The notes: a model not told the origin generated them from the letters alone. Shown: positions 36,924 through 45,651, counted from the stretch's first letter. The stretch is 64,000 nucleotides of DNA from an uncultured Bacilli bacterium (GCA_910587535.1 CAJUKM010000001.1:1-64000), one strand, 5' to 3'. Numbers and translations: made by a program.

Positions 36924-38242
36924 TCATTTTTTCCTTTCTTTTTCGTGTACTTAAGTATTATATCATACTTTTGGTTTTTTTCATTATCAAATTTGCTCTT
37001 TCGTAAACCTGGAATCCAAACTATTTTTCCTTCTTTATCTACAACTAACGGGTAGGTATCTCGAAGAGATGATGGAATCTTTTCGTCGATAAATATCTCT
37101 TTTATCTTTTTAGTTCCAGCCATATTTTTAATTGATATTCTATCTCCCTTTTGTCTCGTTCTAATATATAATGGTAAACTTAAGGTTTCGCTATTCAGCC
37201 TAGTCGTAAAATTCGAGTTATCACTAGACTCTTTTATAATTTCTATCGTGTCTCCATTCGGTAGTTTTGTAAGGGTCTCAAGCTCTATGATAAAACCACT
37301 TTTTTCTTTGTCGATTTCTTTAAAATATAGTTCATCATATTCACGTATTACCTGCAAGTTTTGTGGCAGACTTAACCTAAAGTTCTTTTCTTTATCTAGC
37401 ATCTCTAATATTTTTATGGCGTAATTTTTATTAAAATTATCTATCTCATCTCGGTAAATATTTTTTAAAACGTATTCAAGTTCCTTCTTTTGTATTACCC
37501 TATTTTCTTGAGAAAAGGCTCGCAGATCGATCTTTCCATTTTTATAATTTCTATCTAGGGCATCATCTACTAATTTACTCAATAAGTTCTCTACTTCTTC
37601 TATTTCCTCACTGAATTCTAAGAAATTTTTATTGACACGAGCGTTTTCTTTTTTTAGAAAAGGCAATATATGATGTCTATATCTATTTCTTGTATATTTA
37701 TCCTCCATATTAGTTTTATCTAAGACAAAAGGAATTTTATTCTTTTTTAGATAATCTGCAATGTCTTCTTTAGTATAAAAAATTAGAGGTTTAATATATA
37801 TATATCCATCTTCTTCGTAGTATTTAGAGAATCCTCTATATCCATAAAACGAAGAGCCCCGTGTGAGACGCATCAAGATGGTTTCGACTAAATCGTCACC
37901 GTGGTGAGCTGTAGATATATATCGTGTGTTATATTTTTTTGCTAATTCTTTATAAAAGTCGTATCTTTTATTTCTATAATATGATTCATTAGCTCGTTTT
38001 ATCTTTTTAAGTTCAACATATTCAAAAGGAATATCGCGATCATTACAGTAGCTTTGTAAAAATTCTCTCTCGCTTTTACTTTCTTTTCTGATGTTATGAT
38101 CGACATGTGCACATATCACTTTGTATCCGTTTTTAGTGAGTATATATAGAAGGCACATAGAATCTGGTCCACCAGAACAGCCGACTATGATATAGTCGTT
38201 TGAAATATTTAAAGTCGAAATGTAATCTATACTTTCTTTCAT
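36920..38242 (-). CDS. tilS: tRNA(Ile)-lysidine synthetase
   Basis: 440 residues: N-terminal PP-loop GCSGGPDSMCLL near 25, AHVDHNIR and TAHHGDDLVET near 110, and a C-terminal TilS domain with RTRQKGDRI and KEIFIDEKIP. Converts C34 of tRNA-Ile(CAU) to lysidine so it reads AUA. The ATG at 38242 follows AGAGGAAG; the TTG five codons earlier lies within that SD and is rejected. Confidence 0.96.
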   Translation of the reverse strand: MKESIDYISTLNISNDYIIVGCSGGPDSMCLLYILTKNGYKVICAHVDHNIRKESKSEREFLQSYCNDRDIPFEYVELKKIKRANESYYRNKRYDFYKELAKKYNTRYISTAHHGDDLVETILMRLTRGSSFYGYRGFSKYYEEDGYIYIKPLIFYTKEDIADYLKKNKIPFVLDKTNMEDKYTRNRYRHHILPFLKKENARVNKNFLEFSEEIEEVENLLSKLVDDALDRNYKNGKIDLRAFSQENRVIQKKELEYVLKNIYRDEIDNFNKNYAIKILEMLDKEKNFRLSLPQNLQVIREYDELYFKEIDKEKSGFIIELETLTKLPNGDTIEIIKESSDNSNFTTRLNSETLSLPLYIRTRQKGDRISIKNMAGTKKIKEIFIDEKIPSSLRDTYPLVVDKEGKIVWIPGLRKSKFDNEKNQKYDIILKYTKKKGKNE

Positions 38243-38298
38243 ACTCTTCCTCTTCAAAGTGTATTCTACTTGATAGAATTATTTTTTTCAACTAATAT

Positions 38299-38322
38299 AA
38301 AAAAAGAACTAGTTTATAGTCC
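38299..38322 (-). terminator. Terminator of the LRR protein gene
   Basis: GGACTA/TAGTTC stem with a 7-T tail on the minus strand. Confidence 0.7.
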
Positions 38323-38329
38323 TTTAAAG

Positions 38330-40963
38330 TTACTTTTTAAATACGTATTTTTTCTTGTCTTTTTCTTCAGACAATGTTCTTGCGACCGAATATTTTACTT
38401 GCTCTATTTCTTTTAAGATATAAATCATTATGCGAGTTTCTTCGTCTAAGTTTTGCCAGTTATTCGGTGTCGGCAAACCGGAGTTTTCTGGAATTGCACT
38501 TAGAGGGTCCTTTTCTTCTAGTGCATTCAACCATTTATTTAGGATGCCTGTAATTACTTGGGCAATTTCAGCGTTTCTTTGATCATGCATGTTATTATCT
38601 GTTATAATACCACTTATCTCTTTTATACTGACCGCTATAGGATTTAATTCATTATCTTCACTTTCTTCTCCTTTATATATAAGAAGACCATTTTTAATAA
38701 AGTGAACTAATTTTTCTCTTCTAATCTGTCTGAAATCTAACTTGGACATATCGTCTAAGATTTTCATGAGTTTTTTTCTAATCATGAGCTCTTGATCTAA
38801 GGGTGAAAAATTCGCCGTTAAGTAATCGATACTGTTACTAAGTGCGTCAATTCGAGCTAAAAATCTTTTTTTATTTTTGATGTCGAGAAGAAAACTTATT
38901 TCATCTTTTATCATGCTTATAAGAACGGATAGCTGACTTAATCTTTTTCCTTCTAAATCTAAAATCAATTCTTCAGTACGTACTGCTCTTATAAATAACT
39001 CTTCCATTTTTCTTTCAAATTCATTTAAGTAATCTTTCTCTAAAATCTTTCCAGTTTGAGAAAGATCTATTACATTTTCGGATAGCCCTTTTTTAGCTTC
39101 TTGTAATGCATCTATTACGTCATTTTGGAAAAATTTCTTAGTATATTTTTCTGCGATAAAACAGATATACCGAATTTTATCTTCTAAAGTCTCTGTAGAT
39201 AAAGGTCGTTCTGAATGATATATGTCTATATTTGGAAGATCAATAAGTTTTTTCATGTCGCTGTTATAATTAATTTTTGTCAAAATAGTTTCAAGGTTTG
39301 CTAGGAGTGCTGCTCTAATTGCCTTAGGATTATCTAAAGCTAGAGACAATTCAATTTCTGGATTCAAGTATCCTAAAAGTGAAACGTTTTTTGTATTTAG
39401 ACTTTTGTTATATTCATCAATCATCGCTGTAACCATATCCCTTATTATTTCAGCTTCCTGAATTGATAGTGCGTTTAAACTTCTATTTATTCTTGCAATT
39501 AATATGTTTATATCTTTGTCATCTATTGATGCAATATCTTTGCCATTTACTGAGATTATTTTTTTATCTTCTTCTGATATACATTCTACTTTTATTTTTT
39601 TCCTTTCCCATTTTTTTGACGCAAATTCCATTTGCAACCTTTTGCGCCAGCTGATGTCTGCTCCAATAAAAGTTATTTTTCTGAGCCAATAATTTCTGTG
39701 TTCGACAACAAGCTCATATAATTTCATATACTGATTAGTATCGTTTATGATTATTATTTCATATGCCTCAGCCAATAATTCTATTAAGCCTCTTTTCTCT
39801 GAAACGTTGTCAATTATGCTGTCACTTAAAATTAATCTTCCAATAGAGTTGCCTATATCGCCAATGCTAGTTAAAGACTTAGGTATCGATAATTCTTTCA
39901 AACTACACCAATAGATAGCATCATCACCCATTGTTTTTAGGGAGTTTGGTAAATCTAGAACTTTGATTTGATTGTAAGAAAGAGCATCATTTCCTATAAT
40001 TTGTAACGTATTGGGCAGTACAATCTCGCCTATATATTTTTCTTTTAGAGCATATGGAGCTATTTCGATGACTCCATCAGGGATAACTACTACTTTTTCA
40101 TGTGTATATTGAATATCGTAATGATATGGAAGATCTTTTACGGGAGTTCTATATTCTTGACCAAAATTTCGTCGACTTCCATATAATACACCTTTATAAA
40201 TTATCCAAGTTTCATCGTTGATTGTTAAAGGATCATCTGATTTTTCATCTTCTTGTTCTTTTCCATTTATTAAAGTTATATCTGGAAATAAGTTCTTGAC
40301 TCTATCGAATTCTTCATCAGAGAGTGGAGTTCCTGTTATACGAATTTTCTTTAATAGTGGCAAGCCTAACGTCGAGATATATTCCAAATTTTCGATTCCA
40401 TTTTTTCCGTTACGTCTTAAAGTTAGTTCTGTGATTTCAGTACCATACTTGTTTCTAAAATATTCCACGTGAGAATTTTCATCACTGATACTCAACTTAG
40501 AAATTGAACACTCTGCAAAAGCATTTTCTCCTATAAAGGCAACACTATCTGGAATCGATAGTTCTTTTAATTCTGGACAACCATAAAAAGCATTATTCTC
40601 TATTCTTTTTAAACCTTCGGCGAAGATTACTTCTTTAATACGTTCTTGATTTCTAAATACACCTTCATCTATTATTTCTACAGATGGTGGAAATATTATT
40701 GTCATTTTTGTTGATTCAGAGTTTAACGGACTTATAGATACATATAAATCTGAAATCCTTCTGATTTCATTTGGTATAATAATTATTTGCATTTCATTTC
40801 TTTTTATGATTTCTACATTATAGACTTCTATATCTACACCGGATATATTTTCATCTGGATCAGGTGTCGGATAGCCATGAATATTAAAAAAATCTCTTGT
40901 CACACTTTGACATTCATTTGGTTCTATAATCTCATCATTTTCATCGTCAGTTTCTACAAACAT
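38330..40963 (-). CDS. Large cytoplasmic leucine-rich-repeat protein (LRR_5/BspA type)
   Basis: 877 residues, no signal peptide or membrane segment. BspA-like repeats occur in two blocks, about 85-235 and 290-390; typical units read IPDSVAFIGENAFAEC and LPNTLQIIGNDAL. Residues 400-450 still look repeat-like, and the rest (450-877) is charged and helical with no recognised domain. Bacteroides/Trichomonas BspA relatives are usually surface proteins; the absence of an export signal argues for a cytosolic role here. It has its own promoter and terminator, and sits next to the AIPR-like gene in an accessory block. Confidence 0.75.
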   Translation of the reverse strand: MFVETDDENDEIIEPNECQSVTRDFFNIHGYPTPDPDENISGVDIEVYNVEIIKRNEMQIIIIPNEIRRISDLYVSISPLNSESTKMTIIFPPSVEIIDEGVFRNQERIKEVIFAEGLKRIENNAFYGCPELKELSIPDSVAFIGENAFAECSISKLSISDENSHVEYFRNKYGTEITELTLRRNGKNGIENLEYISTLGLPLLKKIRITGTPLSDEEFDRVKNLFPDITLINGKEQEDEKSDDPLTINDETWIIYKGVLYGSRRNFGQEYRTPVKDLPYHYDIQYTHEKVVVIPDGVIEIAPYALKEKYIGEIVLPNTLQIIGNDALSYNQIKVLDLPNSLKTMGDDAIYWCSLKELSIPKSLTSIGDIGNSIGRLILSDSIIDNVSEKRGLIELLAEAYEIIIINDTNQYMKLYELVVEHRNYWLRKITFIGADISWRKRLQMEFASKKWERKKIKVECISEEDKKIISVNGKDIASIDDKDINILIARINRSLNALSIQEAEIIRDMVTAMIDEYNKSLNTKNVSLLGYLNPEIELSLALDNPKAIRAALLANLETILTKINYNSDMKKLIDLPNIDIYHSERPLSTETLEDKIRYICFIAEKYTKKFFQNDVIDALQEAKKGLSENVIDLSQTGKILEKDYLNEFERKMEELFIRAVRTEELILDLEGKRLSQLSVLISMIKDEISFLLDIKNKKRFLARIDALSNSIDYLTANFSPLDQELMIRKKLMKILDDMSKLDFRQIRREKLVHFIKNGLLIYKGEESEDNELNPIAVSIKEISGIITDNNMHDQRNAEIAQVITGILNKWLNALEEKDPLSAIPENSGLPTPNNWQNLDEETRIMIYILKEIEQVKYSVARTLSEEKDKKKYVFKK

Positions 40964-40990
40964 ATTTAGTACTCCCCTTTTTTGAGGGTT

Positions 40991-41018
40991 ATTATACTAC
41001 GTTTGAGAATTTTGTCAA
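40991..41018 (-). promoter_or_regulatory. Promoter of the LRR protein gene
   Basis: TTGACA, 16 nt, TATAAT on the minus strand, ending about 30 nt before the ATG. Confidence 0.75.
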
Positions 41019-41038
41019 TATTTTATAAGCTGGCATAC

Positions 41039-41062
41039 AAAAAGTTCGCATTTTGCGAACTT
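41039..41062 (-). terminator. Terminator of the AIPR-like gene
   Basis: AAGTTCGC/GCGAACTT 8-bp stem with TTTTTG tail on the minus strand. Confidence 0.85.
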
Positions 41063-41117
41063 ATTTTATCTATCTTAATGTATTTGTATTGAGTTACTTT
41101 AAAAGGTATTTTTTATT

Positions 41118-42296
41118 TTATAAATAAGCAAATATATAGACTTCTTTAAATAGGTTACTCCATAGATTCGAGTTTTTTCCTAATATTTCAGGGTTTTCTG
41201 TTTTTTCATCTAATATTATTGTCGATAGTTTACCCGCTAAAACATCCCATGTTTCAAACGGATCTTTAATCCACTCATACGTCCCATCATCGTTTACTTT
41301 AATTAGAGCTCGGAAAGACGCGAGTAACGGATAGATTATGCCTTTTGGGACGATATATTTTATATCACTCAAAGTAAACTCAGTTTTTCCAACTATATTA
41401 TCTCCATCATATTTTGCATATTTTCTAGTTCCGTATCTCTTACCATTACTATTCGAAACAGCTGCAAAATCTTTCTCTATTTTATCGTACATCGCAAAAA
41501 TGTCTTTTATCAACGGTTTCATGTTATATATCATCTGATTTCTTTCTTCAACAGACATGTTTAAAAACTTTCTTAATGTCGTCTCTTTTCCAGTATAACA
41601 TTGTACTGGTTGAACCTCAGATAGCGTCCCAAATGACGTTTTTAAAGGGTACAAATTTTGGCTGAACATGATTAATACAGATAAGACTTCTCTGACATCG
41701 ATCGGTATTATATTTGGAACATTGTAATGTTCGTTCATCTTATATGCAATTCTGTTAGAAAATTCACAGTCTGCAAATGCCTCTTTTAAAATAGCAAAAT
41801 TATTTTCTAACTCTGCTATAGACTTTAAATCGACCTGAACTGATGTGTTTCTCGCTGCAGCTAATTCTACTGGAGATTCTAATCCAGTAAAGAGTTCAAC
41901 AAAAACGTATCTTTCATCTTGTAAAACATTGCTAGCTTGTGCATCTAATATCGCTCTTAGTGTATGCCCTCCATCAATATTACCGTGGATTTCAGGATCT
42001 TCCATTTCTATAGTTAAAATCCCATTTGAATTGTCGAAAGAAACTTCCTTAACTGATAGTACAATCCCCCTGTTCAGTTCATGAAAGTTGCTATTTTCTT
42101 TCAGACTATCTTTTATTTTGCTTGCTACATTTGTCGTCATTTTTTGTTCTCTCGGATTTGTAGCCATCCAATCGTCAAATTCTAGTGGGATACTGTTTGC
42201 TTGTACGTAGCAAACATATTTAGTCTTCCCATCTTTCCCCAATACGGGATCTTCCATCTTTTTAAAAGATTTGGCTTTTAATTCGAATTTTTCCAT
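41118..42296 (-). CDS. AIPR-like protein (candidate phage-defence factor)
   Basis: 392 residues. The arrangement LNRGIVLSVKEV (about 74-85), NIDGGHTLRAIL (105-116) and AAARNTSVQVDLKSI (146-160) resembles the AIPR (abortive infection phage resistance) family, in which an NNGI and NGGQT-type motif is followed by an NSQ-type Asn segment. Here Gln is replaced by His (DGGH), which also recalls DGQHR proteins. No membrane segment or signal. It has a strong promoter, a 150-nt leader with an intrinsic terminator, SD AGGAGG and its own terminator. It is isolated in an accessory region beside an IS30 remnant. A defence function is inferred from family resemblance only. Confidence 0.6.
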   Translation of the reverse strand: MEKFELKAKSFKKMEDPVLGKDGKTKYVCYVQANSIPLEFDDWMATNPREQKMTTNVASKIKDSLKENSNFHELNRGIVLSVKEVSFDNSNGILTIEMEDPEIHGNIDGGHTLRAILDAQASNVLQDERYVFVELFTGLESPVELAAARNTSVQVDLKSIAELENNFAILKEAFADCEFSNRIAYKMNEHYNVPNIIPIDVREVLSVLIMFSQNLYPLKTSFGTLSEVQPVQCYTGKETTLRKFLNMSVEERNQMIYNMKPLIKDIFAMYDKIEKDFAAVSNSNGKRYGTRKYAKYDGDNIVGKTEFTLSDIKYIVPKGIIYPLLASFRALIKVNDDGTYEWIKDPFETWDVLAGKLSTIILDEKTENPEILGKNSNLWSNLFKEVYIFAYL

Positions 42297-42315
42297 TCAT
42301 TCTTCCTCCTTTTAA

Positions 42316-42348
42316 TAAAAAAATTCTGAAACCAGAAGGATACAGAAT
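42316..42348 (-). terminator. Attenuator-like terminator in the AIPR-gene leader
   Basis: ATTCTG/CAGAAT (inner alternative TTCTG-GTTT-CAGAA) followed by seven T on the minus strand, ending about 20 nt before the start codon. It lies between the promoter and the SD. Confidence 0.7.
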
Positions 42349-42450
42349 GTTAAAAACTAAAACATAAATCTCATATTATTCTTTAAGTCTTTTAGTTCCA
42401 CATCTTAATCGATACTGGATAGTTAAATAGGATACATTACCTACAACTAT
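42349..42450 (-). promoter_or_regulatory. Structured 5' leader of the AIPR-like gene
   Basis: About 100 nt lie between the inferred transcript start and the attenuator. AACTAAAA and TTTTAGTT can pair across about 27 nt just ahead of the attenuator. No T-box, riboswitch or r-protein leader motif was recognised. Confidence 0.5.
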
Positions 42451-42456
42451 AAGCGT

Positions 42457-42485
42457 ATTTTATCATCATGATTGCTCTATGTCAA
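42457..42485 (-). promoter_or_regulatory. Promoter of the AIPR-like gene
   Basis: TTGACA, 17 nt, TAAAAT on the minus strand. Confidence 0.8.
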
Positions 42486-42588
42486 TAGTACGAGGTTTTT
42501 TATATCGTCTTTTTAAAACATGTATTTTAAAATATGAAGTGCACAGAAGATGAGCACTAAGATTTGTAAATGATATAATATCTACCAA

Positions 42589-42720
42589 GCAATTTATTTG
42601 TCATAAAAAGGGAGGTATTATAAATGGCAAATTATTGTCATCTATCATATGAGGATAGAAAAAATAAAAAAGATATTTATAACTCCCAATTATAAATATC
42701 AGTTTTGACAAATAAATTGC
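42589..42720. mobile_element. IS30-derived miniature element (MITE-like), 132 bp
   Basis: Perfect 15-bp terminal inverted repeats GCAATTTATTTGTCA / TGACAAATAAATTGC bound the element. Inside the left end are an SD (GGGAGG) and an ATG opening a frame that reads MANYCHLSYEDRKN, the typical N-terminus of IS30-family transposases. Nearly all of the transposase is deleted. No clear target duplication was found at the outer edges. Confidence 0.75.
42624..42695 (+). pseudogene. IS30-family transposase, N-terminal stub
   Basis: 23 codons from ATG to TAA. The first 13-14 residues (MANYCHLSYEDRKN) match the conserved start of IS30 transposases; the next ones are out of register and come from the 3' end of the element after a large internal deletion. 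The DDE catalytic core is gone, so it cannot act in transposition by itself. Confidence 0.7.
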
Positions 42721-42825
42721 CTATTCAATTATAAAATATTCAATGTAGCGATTGTGCACTTAGTTTTAAAGTATGTACGATTTCTACACTTTTTGTCGTG
42801 GAACAGGTTTCCTTTGACACCTAAT

Positions 42826-42853
42826 AATATACCATAGTTTTCATTTTTTTCAA
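42826..42853 (-). promoter_or_regulatory. Orphan promoter-like site upstream of the IS30 remnant
   Basis: TTGAAA, 16 nt, TATATT on the minus strand. A transcript from here would cross a GGAA/TTCC hairpin and then the IS30 remnant before reaching the AIPR promoter. No coding sequence follows directly. Confidence 0.4.
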
Positions 42854-42978
42854 TTTTTTCTTAATCTATTCACTACTTTTTCCTTATAAAAAGTGCATTT
42901 CCTTTTAAAAATACACTTTTTTTATCCAACTGCACTTATTTGTGCAATTTAGATTGATTCAACGTCTTTTTAAAACAC

Positions 42979-43011
42979 AAAAAAACTTATAAACGGTAAG
43001 TCTATAAGTTT
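42979..43011 (-). terminator. Terminator of rplM-rpsI
   Basis: AACTTATA/TATAAGTT stem with a 7-T tail on the minus strand. Confidence 0.85.
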
Positions 43012-43028
43012 TGTGATAAAAGTCTTTA

Positions 43029-43445
43029 TTATCTCTTTGAGAATTGTGGAGCTCTACGAGCTTTTTTAAGACCTGGTTTCTTACGTTCTTTAATTCTAGA
43101 ATCTCTAGTAGTAAATCCTTCGGTCTTAAGTATTTTACGATAAGAATCTTCTCTAGTTTGGTCAGTTTCTGAATCGTATTTTAATAAGCATCTAGTAATA
43201 CCCAATCTGATAGCTCCAGTTTGTCCTGAGAAACCTCCGCCTTTTACGGTAATTTCGATATCAAATGTATTTTCGTTATTTGTAAGTACTAGAGGTTGTT
43301 TTAAATCCATAACTAGAGTAGCAAATGGCATATACTCGTTTACGTCTTTACCGTTTACAACTATTTTACCAGAGCCAGAAGTCATTCTAACTTGTGCTAT
43401 AGATCTCTTTCTACGACCTGTTGCTGTTATAACTTTCTTTTCCAT
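43029..43445 (-). CDS. rpsI: 30S ribosomal protein S9
   Basis: 138 residues. [14 protein letters not shown] at the start, [15 protein letters not shown] near 75 and the basic C-terminus [17 protein letters not shown]...QFSKR that contacts P-site tRNA are diagnostic. Follows rplM by 11 nt. Confidence 0.98.
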   Translation of the reverse strand: MEKKVITATGRRKRSIAQVRMTSGSGKIVVNGKDVNEYMPFATLVMDLKQPLVLTNNENTFDIEITVKGGGFSGQTGAIRLGITRCLLKYDSETDQTREDSYRKILKTEGFTTRDSRIKERKKPGLKKARRAPQFSKR

Positions 43446-43456
43446 GTATTTCCCTC

Positions 43457-43888
43457 CTAACGTACTTCAATCTTTTCAGGTTTTTGAGCAATCTGTTCAT
43501 GTTCGCTTCCTGCGTATACAAAAAGCTTTTTGCCCATTTGGCGTCCCAATCTTCCATGAGGGAGCATACCTTTGACAGCTCTTTCTACCATTTCTTCTGG
43601 GTATTTTTCTACCATCTCTTTTGCAGTTCTTTCCCTTAATCCTCCTGGGAATCCGCTGTGATTGTAATAAATTTTATCATCTAATTTTTTTCCAGTTAGT
43701 TTGATTTTAGAGGCATTTATAACTATTACGTAGTCTCCAGTATCGACATGTGGAGTGTAAGTTACTTTGTGTTTACCTCTCAAAATAGTTGCTGCTTTTG
43801 TGGCAAGACGTCCTAAAGTCTCTCCTTCAGCATCGATAAGATACCATTTGCGTTCGATGGTCTCTTTTTTTTGCATAAATGTTTCCAT
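43457..43888 (-). CDS. rplM: 50S ribosomal protein L13
   Basis: 143 residues. [19 protein letters not shown] near 17, GDYVIVINA and [11 protein letters not shown] are family signatures. The ATG at 43888 follows AAAGGA by 9 nt; a frame with six more codons begins inside that SD. Cotranscribed with rpsI. Confidence 0.97.
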   Translation of the reverse strand: METFMQKKETIERKWYLIDAEGETLGRLATKAATILRGKHKVTYTPHVDTGDYVIVINASKIKLTGKKLDDKIYYNHSGFPGGLRERTAKEMVEKYPEEMVERAVKGMLPHGRLGRQMGKKLFVYAGSEHEQIAQKPEKIEVR

Positions 43889-43899
43889 AATCTTTAATC

Positions 43900-43966
43900 C
43901 TTTCATCGACTAGAATCTGATTAAACTTCCCACATTTAAAAAGTTCTCGTCAAATAAAATGTACCG
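43900..43966 (-). promoter_or_regulatory. Possible L13 leader
   Basis: The leader between the rplM promoter and SD contains GAGAACTTTTTAAATGTGGGAAGTTTAATC, split here as AACTTTTTAAA and GTGGGAAG, which recalls the L13 autoregulatory leader of Bacilli. The AACTT/AAGTT arms can pair. The match is from memory of the motif only. Confidence 0.4.
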
Positions 43967-43972
43967 CTTAAA

Positions 43973-44001
43973 ATTATAAGTAAATTAAGGGGAAAAGTCA
44001 A
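43973..44001 (-). promoter_or_regulatory. Promoter of rplM-rpsI
   Basis: TTGACT, 17 nt, TATAAT on the minus strand. Confidence 0.85.
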
Positions 44002-44016
44002 CAGTTAATTGGCTTT

Positions 44017-45627
44017 TTAAGAGTTTATTTTATTTTGTATAGGTTTTAGTGCTCTTCCCTTTTCTACTCCATCTAATTTCCAACGATAATCTTTAAATGT
44101 TTCTACTTTATCTTTAAAGTCTTTTATGCTATCAAAATTTATATCTGCCTCTCGCATTATATCATTTAGTAGTGGGAATCGATTTTGCAGTTTAAATAGG
44201 TCTACTGCATCACTACCCGAGGCACTAATAGAAGAGGCGATATCTTTTAAATCCTGTTCTTTTATACTGTAAGCTTCGGATAAGAAGCGATAAAATACTC
44301 GATCGATTGCATCGACTCCAGATAAAAATGATTCATCATACCAAAAGACGTTTCCGAAACCTTCAAGAGGCGTCAATATCAGACTTCCTGCCTCTGTAAC
44401 AGTCATGGATTTAGCTATATTATATAAATATAGACCTTCTTCAACAGTATAAGTTTTGTCTTCATTTATTCTAGTAATTATATCTCCAACTGCCGTTTTA
44501 AAGATACTCAAATAACAGGCATTTCCTATAAATTGGTTGATTTCAGATCTCAACATAGGGATGTATCCCAATTCATCATATACTTTTTTTAGAGCTTCGT
44601 CACTAGATGCTCTTACGTCTAGGGCATATGCTGTTTTATAGAATTCTATTATATCGTTTTCATCTTTTAGTCCGAAAAAGGCATGTAGTTTTTGTAGATC
44701 GGCACTGAAAATACTATTATAGTAGTTATCTAGGTTTCTATCTTCTTTAAAAGCGGCCTTTAATAAAAGCATTCTTTGACTTTCCTTTTTGTCTGTTGAC
44801 CACGAATAAAAGTCCGGGATATTTATCTGATTGCCTGCGAGATAATCTTCTACTTGGGTAATACTTGAAATATCTAGAATGTTGGAAAGAGCAACGTCTA
44901 TTTGAACACTAGTTAGTTGTTGCCCTTTTTCTTTTTGACAACTGCATGCTTCCGTTCTAATCTTATTAAACTGAGACGCGATGAGTGCAGCCAAATAATC
45001 GGATTCTTCACTCCATTCCCTATTGCCATTTTTTAGAGTCTTTGATAGGAATTCTCTTACACATTGAGTGTAATCTATGATAAGAGTAGAAGTATTTCTA
45101 TCGAAGACAATAGCAGAAAAATTACCTGTCGATCCCAAAGCAATTTTGATGTCTTTCAATACACAAATATCATCTTTAGGATTTTCATTTTTTTCAAATA
45201 CTATATCTAAAGCTTTCTTTAAAGCTTCTCTAAAAAGTCTGTCTTCGAGATTTTTTTCGCCCGTTATTTTATCAGACGCATGATAGAAGGGACTATTTTG
45301 TGAATTACCTAAAATGCTATTTTCAATTATGATATCCGATAGACTTCTGTAATCTGTGATTTCGCCATCACATTCTAATAAAGTCAAGTCTGTTTCCAGT
45401 ATTTTTCGAAGTTCTTCTTCGTTCAGATAAGTGTTAGCGTTTCTAAAGTCTACCTCTATTTTTTTTAATTCTTCGAGATATAAACTACAGTTATCGAATC
45501 TAGGATTTATCTTTTCAGTTGTTTCAGTTTCTTTAGTGAAATCTTTTTCTTTTGTCTTTGGAGGCATTACTATCAAAGACAAAAGAATAATCATAAATGA
45601 TATGCCAGTTTTAATCGATCTTCTCAT
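44017..45627 (-). CDS. Secreted/anchored protein, tandem paralogue of the next gene (536 aa)
   Basis: Not recognised. An N-terminal hydrophobic segment (about 8-22) suggests export or anchoring, without a lipobox Cys. The rest is mostly helical and acidic. Alignable to the 527-residue lipoprotein encoded just upstream over its length: both have a LSDIIIENS/LIDIIIDNS stretch near 100, DDICVLKD/EDICRLKD near 155-165, a (A/Q)CSCxxEKGQ motif near 230 and LLL(K/Q)AAFK(E/K)DR near 285-295. Own SD AAGAAGGAAGGGG; 24 nt after its paralogue, so probably in the truA operon region. Function unknown. Confidence 0.7.
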   Translation of the reverse strand: MRRSIKTGISFMIILLSLIVMPPKTKEKDFTKETETTEKINPRFDNCSLYLEELKKIEVDFRNANTYLNEEELRKILETDLTLLECDGEITDYRSLSDIIIENSILGNSQNSPFYHASDKITGEKNLEDRLFREALKKALDIVFEKNENPKDDICVLKDIKIALGSTGNFSAIVFDRNTSTLIIDYTQCVREFLSKTLKNGNREWSEESDYLAALIASQFNKIRTEACSCQKEKGQQLTSVQIDVALSNILDISSITQVEDYLAGNQINIPDFYSWSTDKKESQRMLLLKAAFKEDRNLDNYYNSIFSADLQKLHAFFGLKDENDIIEFYKTAYALDVRASSDEALKKVYDELGYIPMLRSEINQFIGNACYLSIFKTAVGDIITRINEDKTYTVEEGLYLYNIAKSMTVTEAGSLILTPLEGFGNVFWYDESFLSGVDAIDRVFYRFLSEAYSIKEQDLKDIASSISASGSDAVDLFKLQNRFPLLNDIMREADINFDSIKDFKDKVETFKDYRWKLDGVEKGRALKPIQNKINS

Positions 45628-45651
45628 TTTTCCCCTTCCTTCTTAGTTTTT

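Larger units (their letters stand above)
42506..42977. repeat. Repeat-rich 730-base intergenic block around the IS30 remnant
   Basis: CGTCTTTTTAAAACA occurs as a direct repeat at 42506-42520 and 42963-42977. An imperfect inverted repeat ending in AAGTGCACA / TGTGCACTT lies at about 42518-42545 and 42752-42776, and encloses the IS30 miniature element. A further hairpin AAAAAGTG...CACTTTTT spans about 42888-42921, and TGCACTTATTTGTGCA about 42931-42946. No gene other than the transposase stub is seen between the AIPR-like gene and rpsI. Confidence 0.55.

Noticed and set aside
38330..40963. LRR protein as a surface adhesin of the BspA type
   Set aside because: There is no signal peptide, membrane segment or cell-wall anchor.
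42296..42450. T-box or known riboswitch in the AIPR-like gene leader
   Set aside because: No TGGNACCGCG motif or specifier loop; GTGGAAC is only a partial resemblance.
42506..42977. 15-bp direct repeat as phage attachment sites
   Set aside because: No integrase, tRNA target or phage gene lies between the copies; the repeat is AT-rich and could be chance.
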